A DNA stretch of 64,000 bases from contig CM043958.1 of assembly GCA_014529385.2 (NCBI GenBank), positions 153,165,293 through 153,229,292 on the forward strand, given 5' to 3'. The first letter of the stretch is position 1. Each line of letters starts with the position of its first letter. A model generated the notes under the pieces. That model was given only the letters and a program-made list of their open reading frames with translations, made no database searches and had not been told where the DNA came from. Positions 34,901 through 45,552 of the stretch are shown here, piece by piece. The DNA comes from Adiantum capillus-veneris. Lineage: Eukaryota > Streptophyta > Polypodiopsida > Polypodiales > Pteridaceae. Made by a program: the position numbers and the translations under genes.

Positions 34901-37830
34901 CATAGAGATTTATGTGACAGGATGCTAAATCTGTCAAGGACAGTCCAAATGCCATCGTGCCCACTCTGTGTCTTTGGGAGATCAAAGATGAAATCCATTG
35001 CAATACTTTCCCAGGGGCATGTGGGAATGGGTAAAGGCTGTAGCAATCCCTGTGCCTTATGCCTGTCAAACTTGAGCTTCTCGTATCAAAAGAAATAACG
35101 CTCCACACCTTTCAAAGTGGTGTCAAAGCCGCGGTGACCCGTAAAAGGTGGACAATGGCACTCAGTCAAAACCTTTTCCCTCAATGGCTGTGTAATACAC
35201 AACATTGTTTTCTTCATCAAGTAGCCATCCCGTATGGAATACTCTGGCACTATCTCCCCATTCTGTATCCGAGTAAACACATCGAAAAAATCCGGATCGG
35301 TGGTGTACTCATCAACCACATCCTCCAAGCTTCTATGATGAATCATGGAAATAGCCAAGACTAGGGGCTTCCGAGACAAAGCATGTGCCACTAAGTTTTT
35401 ATGTCCCTGAACATGGACAGATGTTAGCCTAGCGCATCTGCTTTTCCGAAAGTTGCTTCTGTGACAAGAAGTAGCGTAAACTCTGATGATCAGTAAAGAC
35501 CGTGAAGTCGGCTCCAAGTAGGTAATGTCGCCACTGAGTAAGAGCATGAATCACTACCAATAGCTCTTTCTCATACATCTGTGCTACCAATTCCAGCCTT
35601 GAAAACATTTTGCTTTCATAAGCAATGACATGGCCTTCTTGCATCAAGACCGCTCCTAGACTACGACCACAAGCATCACAATAAACTTCGAATGGCTTTT
35701 GCAAGTCTAGTAAAGCCAACACTGGTCCAGTAGTCAATTTTTCCTTAAGGGTCTGAAAGGCAGTCACCTCTGTCGGTCCCCACAAGAAAGGGACTCTTTT
35801 CTGAGTCAATGAGTGCAAAGGGGAAGCTACCTCTGCAAACTTCCGAATGAATCGCCGGTAGTAAGAACACAAGCCCAAAAAGCTTCTAACTTCATGAACA
35901 TTCTTCAAGTCTGGCCAATCGCGAATAGTCTCAATCTTGGCCAGGCCCATCTGTACTCCTGCTGCTGAGACGATGTGTCCCAGAAAGTGTATCTTCGGCA
36001 AGAAAAACTCGCTTTTTTTGGCATTGATAACTAATCTGTGATCACGCAATGCTTGAAAGACCTATAGCAGATGATGTCGATGTTCTACTTCATCCTTGGA
36101 GAATACTATAATATCATCAAAGAAAGGGCCCACAAAAGATCGATGCTCTCGGAAAATCCTATCCATCGTTCGGTTGAAAGTCGCTAGAGCATTGGTAAGT
36201 CCAAAAGGCATCACCAAAGATTCGTATAAACCAAATATACCTAGATGAATCCAGGATAAGCCCAGATTCACCCTTAAAGAAAAGTGCAAGGTATAGACCC
36301 ATGGTAGTCACCCACAAGACAATATAACCATCAGCTCCATCATGCAGAGTATTGACTAAATACCACGACATCCCCACTAACATCGTCAGTGCCCAATAGT
36401 GGGTGTAGACCCTAGGTACTAACATATGCTCCCAGACACAACACACACCACACACACACATGAGCATACATCAACACAAAGTTCAGCGTACTGAGTTTCT
36501 CTCATGACTCCGGAGATCAAGGGCACACTCGGCCATGATGAAGCCTAGCACTAAAAGAAGCATTATTAAATCGAAAAAATTAGCACAAAAATGAGGTAGT
36601 TGATAGGGCATACGCACCACAAAAGAGAGAAAGAATTAGCACAATATCAACTGGTCGTAATTCGTATAAACCAAAGCTTGTCCGAAAGACTATCTTGTAG
36701 ACATCTCTCGTAGCGATTTTAATATGATGATATCCGCTTTTCAAATCAATCCTGCTGAAACAAGAGGATCCCTGAAGTCGGTCAAGAATGTCATCGATCC
36801 TTGAAATCGGAAATCTGTTCTTGATAGTGATTTTATTGGGAGCTCTATAGTCAATGCACATCCTCCAAGATCTGTCTTTCTTTCTTTAGTACCAGTAAAA
36901 CTGGAGGGCAGTAGAGTGAAGTACTCGGCTGGATGAGACCCTTTCTAAGGTTTTTCGCTTGGTTCATCATTTCTTCATTCTGGGCTCGGCTAACATGGTA
37001 AGGTGGCCGGTTTGGTGGTTTGCTTCCAAGAATCAGATCAATAGTATGGTCCTCAGGACGAGATGGGGGTAACTCACCTAGCAGGCCTTCTGAGCAACAG
37101 TCAGCATGTGTGTGCAGAAAATCTTGTCGTTCTTTGTCTAGTTCAGACATGTTCATTCGATGTTCATCATTCAATCTTTCAAATAGATCGAGTGAACAAA
37201 AAGATAATATTTCATTAATTTTGAAATGACCGAAGCCGATACGATAGAAACGGACTCGCCCTTCAATTTTACATCCACTACAATTTTTCTGCCCTTCTCA
37301 TTTGTCAAAGTCTCTTTCTTGGCTCGATAGTCGACCAAGGCGTTGTTCCTATGGTACCAAGGGATTCCTAGGAGGACGTCACACTCTTCCAAAGGCATGA
37401 TGTAAAAGTCCTCGTGCCCTAAATACCCCTGACAATGCAAACGAAGCTTGCCAATGGCAGGCGTAATGGCTACATCTCGTCCAGGTGCCGCTAGAGCTTC
37501 CTCCGCCAGTGGCCCATCCTGTCGGGCGTAATCTCAAGCCGCGCCGCAAATTCGGGTAAAATGAAGTTGGCCCTGGCTCCTCCATCAAAAAAGATAAGGG
37601 GTTCATGATCTTTCACTTTGCCTCAAGTGTGGCAAAGTTCTATACTTTCATCCATATGGCTTGGGTCGGTTCCCATGCAATCTGGTACCAATCCTGCTTT
37701 TATCTTGCCTTTTCTGCCACGTTCCTCCGCTGCTCTAGAACTCTCAAGCCTCTCTTCAGTGTGTCCTCGTTGTGACTTTTTGGGGCACTTTGCGGAGATA
37801 TGCTCTTGTTCCCCGCAACCAAAACACTTC
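34901..37830 (-). pseudogene. pol: C1 pol remnant: zinc knuckle, protease, RT, RNase H, part of integrase
   Basis: From high to low coordinate: zinc knuckle CFGCGEQEHISAKC (about 37780-37830), protease FFDGGARANF (about 37560-37600), RT start [20 protein letters not shown] (about 36770-36860), an insertion at 36236-36675, RT core MPFGLTNA and FFDDIIVFS (36062-36230), then [15 protein letters not shown], RNase H CDACGRSLGAVLMQ, YEKELLVV and TDHQSLRYF (to 35429). Integrase retains only CHCPPFTGHRG and the MDFIFDLP region before ending near 34905. The finger cysteines and the other catalytic residues are deleted. Frameshifts occur at several joints. The relatives are C2 and C3. Confidence 0.85.
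36236..36675. mobile_element. Unidentified insertion in C1 RT with 16-bp direct repeats
   Basis: RT is continuous on either side (SFGLYE, then [10 protein letters not shown]). The 16-bp sequence ATTCGTATAAACCAAA occurs at 36220-36235 and again at 36660-36675. The 424 bp between have no LTR ends, no poly-A tail and no protein I recognise. A minus-strand frame contains hydrophobic stretches, for example WALTMLVGMSWYLV, but no family match. A direct repeat of this length suggests target-primed insertion (LINE or SINE type). Confidence 0.7.
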
Positions 37831-38020
37831 CCCTCTGTAGCAGGCTACAATGTCACTTTCACAGGATACAGTTAGTACAGTTGGTGTGGTCTGGTTCACA
37901 CTGGACGGACTCTCTGGGTTGGGCAGTGACACGTGGCAGGGATACAGACGGTGGTCTAGTGGACATCGTAGCCAGGTCACCACCACCACTCAGTTTGGAG
38001 ATAGACTTAGATGGTTGACA

Positions 38021-38262
38021 TTTATGAGTCGTTCGTTGGTGGCTCGTTTTAGTGGGACATGTGAGTAGTAGTTGTTGGGTCAGGATGTTCCAACACTCAG
38101 TTTGACGAGAGACTTAGATGGCTAAATTTATGAGCCGTTCGTTGGTGGCTCTTTTTGGTGGGACATGCGAGTAGTAGCTGTTGGGTCAGGATGGCTGACA
38201 TTTATGAGCCATTCGTTGGTGGCTCTTTTTGGTGGGACATGTGAGTAGTAGTTGTCGGGTCA
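38021..38262. repeat. Three-copy repeat in the D1 5' LTR
   Basis: Copies lie at about 38021-38087, 38127-38193 and 38201-38262. Each starts TTTATGAG, then TTCGTTGGTGGCTC, and runs to GTGAGTAGTAG-like and GGGTCA sequence. Spacing is uneven. Confidence 0.75.
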
Positions 38263-39139
38263 TCTTCTTCATATATGGTCCAGCGTCGTCGTCTAGAGTA
38301 GCGAGTCTATACACATAGCACGTCTGCACCATCCCTGCACATCTAAGCCTCGACACCCCCATTGTACCCGTGAGTTCTTGGTTGGAGTTGAGTGTGCTGC
38401 CACGCCAGAGTCTGTATCGGTTCTTTGAGATAGTCAAGTCCCTATGTTTTGGTCTGCTGCAGTGTCTGTGTTGATAATCTGTGTCTCTGTATTGATCAGC
38501 TGTTATATATTGTTTCCTTTGTTTTCATTCTGTTTTGAGTGAGATGTCACGTACATTGCACTGAGGAGCACCCACCGTAGAGAGCACGACACACTATCCG
38601 CGCTACTGGTGCTCTCATTTTTGGCACGCCCGGAGGGACCTCAACTGAAGTCTCACTCTCTGTTGAGGTGCAAATCAAAGAGCTAGTTGGGTTTTACCTA
38701 GCCTCGCCTCCTTTGCCTTCCCCAGGGCAGCCTGCTGGCCTGGTCCAGTTTCGCCCTAGACAGCTTACTCTAGCTGACCTAGTCTCTCGCCCTGCTGGTC
38801 TGCCTTGGTCCAACCAAGCTCTCGTCCTGGTCTAGTCCTTCCTCGTCCCTGGTCTAGTCCAGCCAGGTGGTCTAGTAACTTGCCTGGTCTAGTAGCGTCT
38901 AGACCTGTGTTCAACCAGTTAAGGGTCTTCTTGCCAAAAGCTTGGTTGGGTTTGTGGTCACTGCATGACACATACAAGGTGGTCATTAGAGCGTCAAAGC
39001 GCACTACTGAGTCCTTGTACTACAACAAAAGACGTCAACCCTTGGTACCTAGTAGAAGTCCACCAACCTCATCACCCATACCTCCATCCGGTTCTACATC
39101 TTCCAGATCACCTTCCCCAATAAAGCTCTTTTGTTACAG

Positions 39140-41103
39140 CAAGCTATGACAAGTGGTACAGTCAGTTTGCAGAGAGTCACTTTTCAACTTGGGCAACTTT
39201 AAGACAACAGTTTTGTGAAGCTTTCAGACCAGGGAAAAGGTTATGGATGAGTTGGCCAACCTGATGCTTCAGCCCACAGAGACTTTTGCAGAATTAATGA
39301 CCCGAAAAAAGTCTCTGGTCGCCAAGCTTCCTCAACCACCAGGTGAGTTCATGCTCAGGAAATAGGTGGAGAAGGCTCTTCCAAAGATTTCTCAACAAAA
39401 ACTGAGAGAGAATCTCCGACCTGATGCCACCTTGGAGGAGTTTGTTGCGGCTGCTACTGCAAGGAAGCTGTTTACCGGCTCTTCTCTGCCTCTGTACTCT
39501 TGGAGAGTCAATATGACCCTTTGACTTCTTTACGTAGGGAACTTGAAGCCCTAAACTTACAACGCGCTCTTCAAGAGGAGAAATCAATCTCTCTTAAGCA
39601 GGAGAAGCCTCCACATCACGAGGCATTGGAACAGATCAAGCGCGAGCTAGAAGAGCTCAAGTCTCAGCATGAGACTAAGGCTATGGTGTGGTACAGCTCA
39701 TGCCGCTCTCCAAGACACCCTCCACATGAATGCCCCCTTCGGATTTACTACCACTACTGTGAAAAGTCTGGACATGAGGACAAGGACAGCTACTACCTCA
39801 AGGGATTGCGACAAATACAGAAAAGTCTTGGTCCTACTCTTCAACAAGGGCCAGCACCTGCATCCAACATGGTTTCTTCCTGTGGCCATCCACACCATAT
39901 GCCACCTTTGCTGACAGCCCCTCCTATGCAAGGTAGGCAAAGTACTTTTCCGTCTCTGATCTTTTATCATACCCATGCTCCCTCATCACCTCAAAGCTTC
40001 TATGCCTTCTCCTCCAACTCCATGCACCAGGAGTTGGAGAGCAAGGACAACCTCACCCTTCGACTCGCCCATTGAATTGGCCCATTTTGTGCTACAGATG
40101 CGGGGAATATAGTCATTACCAAAGCAAATGCCCTTTGCCCGAAGGGTCCCCTCCCTGCCGTCATTGTCCTGAAATGAAGGATCACTACAGTAAGGATTGC
40201 GCTAAACTTCGTGTATCCACGGCTTCGAACCCAAGTCAAAGCCTGAATGACTTAACCTTTCCCAAGCTTAATCCGATAGCAGTTAGCACCATTCCTCAAC
40301 CGTCCCCTTGTACCCACGTGGTTACCCCTTAAAATACGCTGCAACTGGTAGAGGAGCCATTGGGTGTCCTCACTCGGGCCCAGAGAGCCACTCTCGGTCT
40401 TAGCATTCCAGCAAGTTCAACTCCCTCACACATTCTCACAACAGTACATACCCTGCCTTCAACTGTTGACGAGCCATTTCCCAGTGCCAAGAAAGAATCC
40501 AAATCTTCGCTCTCCGACATTGATGAAGCTTTCTTGGAAGCAGTTTCCGATCTACAAAAGATCAAGGGACCAAAGAAACCACAAGTAGAACAAGAAAAGC
40601 TTACAGCAGAGACGGTCTTGAAGAACACCTTCCAACAAGTGTCCCTCTATGACATGCTGCGGCTAGATGCGAGTTTCAAAAGTGACATCCTTGCAGTTAT
40701 TCAATCTCTTTACCCCGGAGCAGGTCCTAGTGGCAGGCACCTCCCATTGCGACCATCAGAGTCTTATATGATATCCAATCCCGCTGCTCCCCTCACTGAT
40801 TATAGAAGCCCTCACCTGACAGTGTTCGTCTTGGGTCGGCAACTCTCAGGAGTGATAGTGGATGGTGGATCTGGCATCAACCTGATGCCCGAGTTCACTA
40901 TGTTAGCTCTAGGTCTACAGCCTACTCGCCCTACTCCCTTCACAGTTACATTGGCCAACCAACGCACACTCTACCCAGTGGGCATAGTGGACAATGTGCC
41001 TCTGCAGGTACAAGACTTTACTTTTAACTTGGATTTTGTTGTGATTCGTCTTCCCCAGGTTGAGGGAGGATTTCCCATACTCATCGGTAGACCATGGCTG
41101 TGA
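39140..41103 (+). pseudogene. gag: D1 gag and retropepsin remnant
   Basis: A plus-strand gag begins near 39140 with stops. From 39500 it has an open coiled-coil-like segment (LRRELEALNLQRALQEEKS, EQIKRELEELKSQ). Two CCHC knuckles follow: CYRCGEYSHYQSKC (about 40090) and CRHCPEMKDHYSKDC (about 40160). After a stop a 247-residue open frame (40360-41103) carries a retropepsin-like domain with VIVDGGSGINLMPEF and ends ILIGRPWL. This organisation (long gag linker, DGG-type protease) recalls plant gypsy lineages other than the chromoviruses here. Nothing of RT remains before the junction with B3 at about 41498. Confidence 0.75.
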
Positions 41104-41497
41104 CACACTAAAGCACTTCATGATTGGGGAAACCATGCCATGTGGATACATACTCCTGGCTCCCAGATGCAACCCATTCGTCTAGGAGGCATGGATCCCG
41201 TCATTCAACATAGTTCTTTGTCCCTAGCAACCAGCCTTGAATTGGAACAGCCAACTCCACCTGACGGGTCAGACGAGAATCTGTTGGACTGGTTGGATGC
41301 TACCAAATCTATGCCCTGTTATGGAGTCTCTGTTCACCCTTTGCCTGAAGGTACACCCTCTTCCAATGTTTTCACAGTAACTAAACCTAGTAGGCTACCT
41401 AAGCCAGCACAAAGGTTGAAGGTCAAGGAAGCTACTCCCTATGCGCCCTTGGTGGTAGCCTTTGGATCTGGGGAGCCTATGAAGAATCATAGTAAGG

Positions 41498-43378
41498 GCA
41501 TACGTAGGCTGTAACCCAAAGGCCTCAAGGTAAAGCTGCGATACATTTGGTGACTCTGACAGTTCATACTCTTCCATCCACTTTGCATCCATAGGTGGAT
41601 AGTTCTTGGACTTCACCACATAGAATCTTGCAACCTGTCCCTTAACTTTTACGTGTGCAAAAGGCTCTTGCCTATGCAAACGGGCATAATTCCACAACAC
41701 TGTAGCGTACCACCCACGACCAAGTAACCTCAAATTTCAAGATGATTTACCAATGCGTCATAGAATCCAAGCAATCGCCTCAGAGAATCGGCGAGCAACG
41801 TGCCACTTGGCACTCACATCACTCCCACAGGAGATCTAGTGGCCAATCTATCACCGTGAGACCTCTCCTTATCTCATCTTGGTTCATACTTGCAAACCCT
41901 AAAATCGCAATAGAAAATCAGCCCTAGTTTGATTACTTTTTGGTAGGGCGAACATGCGGAATTTCCTATCTGTCCTGTGAAGAGGAACCCTCTTCCATAA
42001 TGCCCTTCCCTTTGTCGGCCATTGTGTAATCCTGCGTTCCTGTACTCTGTGTCTTTACCCAAAACAATCGAGGCTCACTTCTTGAGGAAAAAGTGATTGA
42101 TGTCCCAGCAACGGAACCTTGAAACCGGCCCCTGGGGCGGTAGGCTTTGGCTTTCACCCGAAATTCTTTACTTTAGACACACAGAGAGAACGTGCAAAGG
42201 AAACCTGCAACGGGACTTAACACTTCAAAACACACACGACTCGGAAGCTAGAATGCCGCGAGCAAACGCCGACAACCTGTAGGCCCCAAAATTGGCACCC
42301 CTTTCTGTATTTCTTTTTTCTTTAGGAGGGTAAATTACAAAGAAGAGTCCTGGGATCCTTCACCTGTAACCAGCTAGATACCATCTGATTTGGCCAAATT
42401 TCGGCAGCATAACAACCCCAAAACTTGCACGAAACCAATTCCCCTACTAGAACTCACTTCTACTGCGTATACCCTCTGATTCCTGCCCAAAAACAGTAAA
42501 TTCAGCACGCTGTATTTACTGGTTTTTGCCCTGTTTTCAGCCCCAAACAGTCCCCTACCTGTCCTCTGCCAGTGGGGCACGATTCCCAAGGGTTCTAGCA
42601 TCCGTATGGCTGAAAAACAGTCAATTTTCTGCGCATACACAGCGCTGAATTTGCACCTGTACGGTGAGGTTATGACCCTCACCGGTGTCTCCTTTGGAGT
42701 AGCACCTAGCTATCCCTGTTCCTGCTCAAGGAAGCTCTTGCCTGAGCACAAAAGCATGAACCCAGACAGCTGTACATCAATCAAATGAAGAGCCCTCTTG
42801 TGGGGCATCACATAACTGCACGTAGGGGAGAGAGAGAGAGCGGTGTGTAGCGTGCAGGGCATCACTCCTAACACCACACTGTACATGAGAGGGAAAGAAA
42901 GCACTCCATAGCTCTTAACCTGTGACCAGTTTCTCGATGAAGCATCCCCCCATCATAAATCGAGCGCCCCCTCTTCTACCCTTGACCTGTAATGCATCTG
43001 TGAACAAATAGATGCAAAAGGGGAAGATTTCCATGGCTGCCAAAACCTGCGTATCGTTGAAAACGCAGCAAAACACCCCTGTAAACACGCATCTGATGCC
43101 TTCCAATGTTGAAAATGAGCTCATTGGACCTAGGTAAAGTCATGGGAAGCTCAAAAATGGAGAGAAATGGCTGAAAATAAGAGTTATCAGCCTCCAAAAC
43201 TGCTCCAAAAAGTCAGTTACGAGTTCTGTACTCCCAAACTTGGTAAATTGGCCAAAAAGTGCCACTTGGCACTCATGGATGCAGTTTCCAGCGTTGGGCT
43301 TCCTGCTTAAAAATCTCTTAATTGGTATATCAGTTGACTTTGCAGCAGAGTAATAAAATGTTTCCCTTGTCATTCTGA
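41498..43378 (-). mobile_element. B3: internally deleted family-B element inside D1
   Basis: On the minus strand it contains, in order, a partial LTR (42118-43378), a tRNA-Glu-like primer site (42101-42117, GGTTCCGTTGCTGGGA), the leader and gag start MADKGKGIMEEG (about 41985-42035), then unrelated filler (about 41660-41965), then the pol 3' end with YPPMDAKWMEE (about 41510-41640). All of RT and integrase are deleted. The 3' LTR is missing and the 5' LTR lacks its start. No target duplication is visible, so deletion accompanied or followed insertion. Confidence 0.75.
41660..41965. other. Filler segment inside B3
   Basis: It replaces the deleted pol of B3. It includes AAAAGGCTCTTGCCTATGC, like a piece of family-B LTR, then sequence with no match elsewhere in the window. 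Confidence 0.4.
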
Positions 43379-43522
43379 AGCATGTTGATCATGTTGTGTC
43401 TCTGTGTTGATCAACTGTTATATATTGTTTCCTTTGTTTTCATTCTATTTTGAGTGAGATGTCACACACATTGCACTAAGGAGCACCCACCGTAGACAGT
43501 ACGACACACTATCCGCGCTACA
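43379..43522 (+). repeat. D1 3' LTR, last 144 bp
   Basis: It matches 38460-38606 closely and ends CGCGCTACA before the CCCTC duplication, which fixes the right end of D1. Confidence 0.85.
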
Positions 43523-43527
43523 CCCTC

Positions 43528-44637
43528 TTTGAGATAGTTATCCCTCTCTCTAAGAGTCGATCGGGGTCGTGTATCTTTCTTTTCCTAGGGATTCTTTTTC
43601 TTTCTAATTTCATTGTTCGAGGTCTGTCTGGTACTCTGAGTCAAAAATCCATCAGCGGGGTAAGTCAAATTCCCTGAATGTATCGAGAATCTCCGTTTCG
43701 CATGTCCCATTAGTTGTTGTATAGACTCAAGACTTTCGTTCAAGGCAGTAATCTCGAATCTCTGTAGGAGGTCCACAACAAAACGGCTTAATCTATTCTT
43801 TAAAGGACCTTCTTAAACGAAGAGGTCGGTAGAAAAGAATCCCAAAACCTCTCGCAATATGCGTCCAAAGAATCTCCCTTGGTCATCCAAAGATGATTCC
43901 AAACGGTTCTTACATCTCGTTCGTACTCTTGGGTCAACAAAGAAGAAATAAAGAGCCGTTTGAACTTCAACCACTTGACTGGGGCTTCTTTCCTCAGAAG
44001 AAGTGGACCACCATGTTCGAGCATTTCCTTTTAAAAATGATGCAGCCCTCCTGATCTTGGAGTGCTCTGAGTAATGCCGAGCAGAGAAAGCTGTCAAACT
44101 ATTGGATGAAGGCCAAAGCCCTCGGAGCATCTCGGAATCCAGAAAAGGATTCAAATTTTATTGATTACCCACCCTCTTTAAATTCCTTCGCCTTCTTGCT
44201 CTTATCTTCGAGGAAATCGTATTGGTTAGCTCTGTAAAAGTGCTCTTCTTCGCATAAAACATGTGGTTGTCAGAGTCCGAACTGTTAGAGAATGACTCCT
44301 CCGTAGAACTATCAGAAACTAGTCGAAATCTGATCTTCTTTGCCTTTTTCTTCTTTTTTCCAAAGCTTTGCTTTTTGCTTCGCTTCTCACCCTTTCTGTC
44401 CTCCTCACTCCAGTCGAAAGAGCTAGAAGAATTGTAAGAAGAAGAGGAAGAAGAATCGGGTAGTCCTTCAAAACGCACACGCTTCTTCTGCTTTCGTACA
44501 GATGCAAAAGAAGATTGACTGCCCAAGTAACCGGGGTAGTAAGTCCCCTTCAATTGCTTCTTCAATTGCTTCTTCGTGTCCAAGAGCTCACTGATCTGGG
44601 TCTGAACAACCTTTTGAAGTTCTTCTTCAGTAAACAT
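43528..44637 (-). pseudogene. gag: C1 gag remnant
   Basis: The N-terminal piece (44637-44158) begins MFTEEELQKVVQTQ and has a Ser-rich acidic tract followed by a Lys-rich run (KKKKKAKKIRF). Capsid-like sequence follows in shifted frames: RRAASFLKGNARTWW, then WLKFKRLFISSLLTQEYERDV and DSLDAYCERFW (to about 43800). Gag is cut at 43527 by D1, and its zinc knuckle continues at 37830 on the other side. The Ser-rich plus basic block is shared with C3 at 49700-49880. Confidence 0.8.
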
Positions 44638-45047
44638 CCTCGGAGTAGGAGGCTTCTTGATTGCCAGTTTGATTGGTATACACTTCCGCCATGGACTGCT
44701 GGATCAAAAATTTTGCAAACTGGGGATCTTAACAACTTAAGCATCTGCTTTGTGCACTCGTGAACATGTTGTCGACGTTGTATCTCCAAAACTTCATACT
44801 GTGTAGGCGAGGTGGCCCATACTCATCTTCTGCTAAATCGCTTGAATTTGCCATATTGCCTCCTCCCGCCTCACCCTTGCAGAAGAGATCGATTGATTCT
44901 TTTCGGAATCCATAGGTGTCACGAGAAAAAGGATCGGATTTCCCGGTAGAAGAGAAATCAGCCGTGCTCTAATACCACTATAACAAACTTGGGCATCCAA
45001 ATCTAGATTCTGTCGTGACACAGCAGGGATTCTTTAAAAACAATTCA

Positions 45048-45052
<5 letters not shown>

Positions 45053-45098
<46 letters not shown>
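45053..45098. repeat. (GA)n microsatellite in the C1 5' LTR
   Basis: About 23 GA units. The partner LTR has no such expansion, so it grew after insertion. Confidence 0.9.
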
Positions 45099-45101
<3 letters not shown>

Positions 45102-45403
45102 ACACGGCCCGGGGTAGCTCTGTGCCAAGAGAGATTGGCCCCAAAGACTGGCGCCCCTTTCGGTATTTCTTTTATATTAATCTATGAGCAAAGTACAACT
45201 TCCCGCGGGTACTCTCGCTCTCAGACTCTATGTCCAGATGCTCTGAGAAGTGAGCCCCCTTGGGTCACTCCCAAAAAGCATTAAACTCAAAAGCAATGCT
45301 TCCAAAAGCAACTGGCCAAAATCTGTCAGCAAAAAGCAGACAACGCATCTGGCAGAATTCCGTACGGTTATGTCATCGCAAAAAGCGACGTCCGTACAAT
45401 CAG

Positions 45404-45535
45404 CCACGTCAGCCTGTCAGCGTATTTTCCAAAGTCCGTACGAACTACCTGCCACGTCAGCTTGTATGTCACGTCATTGTACGTACAGTGTTGTCCACGT
45501 CAGCAAGGCTTATTCACAAGGTGCTGCCACGTCAT
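45404..45535 (-). promoter_or_regulatory. Array of TGACGTGG motifs in the C1 U3
   Basis: CCACGTCA (TGACGTGG in element orientation) occurs at 45404-45411, 45452-45459, 45495-45502 and 45528-45535, with a further CACGTCA near 45470. ACGT-core sites of this form are known targets of plant bZIP factors. They lie at the U3 start where an LTR enhancer is expected; actual binding is inference. Confidence 0.5.
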
Positions 45536-45552
45536 CAGTTTGTGACATCTGT

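Larger units (their letters stand above)
37836..43522 (+). mobile_element. D1: gypsy element with gag and protease only, interrupted by B3
   Basis: It is inserted in C1 gag with perfect CCCTC duplications at 37831-37835 and 43523-43527. The LTR termini are inverted repeats TGTAGC and GCTACA. The 5' LTR is 37836-38606 (terminal A lost). The 3' LTR is only its last 144 bp (43379-43522), because B3 replaces the rest. A primer-site-like TGGTGCTCTCAT follows the 5' LTR at 38607-38618; I cannot assign the tRNA. RT, RNase H and integrase are absent. Confidence 0.85.
23932..45547 (-). mobile_element. C1: old gypsy element with four levels of inserted DNA
   Basis: The 3' LTR is 23932-24019 plus 33897-34374. 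The internal region is 34375-44978. The 5' LTR is 44979-45547. The target duplication is TCTGG (23927-23931) and TCTGT (45548-45552), four of five bases. With the inserts removed the LTRs are 566 and 569 bp. Inserts: a family-B solo LTR holding B2, a 424-bp segment in RT, and D1 holding B3. The integrase core is deleted. Primer site TGGTATTAGAGCA (44965-44977) is initiator tRNA-Met with one change. Decayed frames, a (GA)n expansion in one LTR and the nested inserts all mark it as one of the oldest elements here. Confidence 0.88.
44979..45547 (-). repeat. C1 5' LTR
   Basis: It begins TATAACAAACTTGGGC after the primer site (44965-44977) and ends TTTGTGACA. It includes a (GA)n tract at 45053-45098, the hairpin module at 45150-45173 and four CCACGTCA motifs in the last 145 bp. 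Confidence 0.88.
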
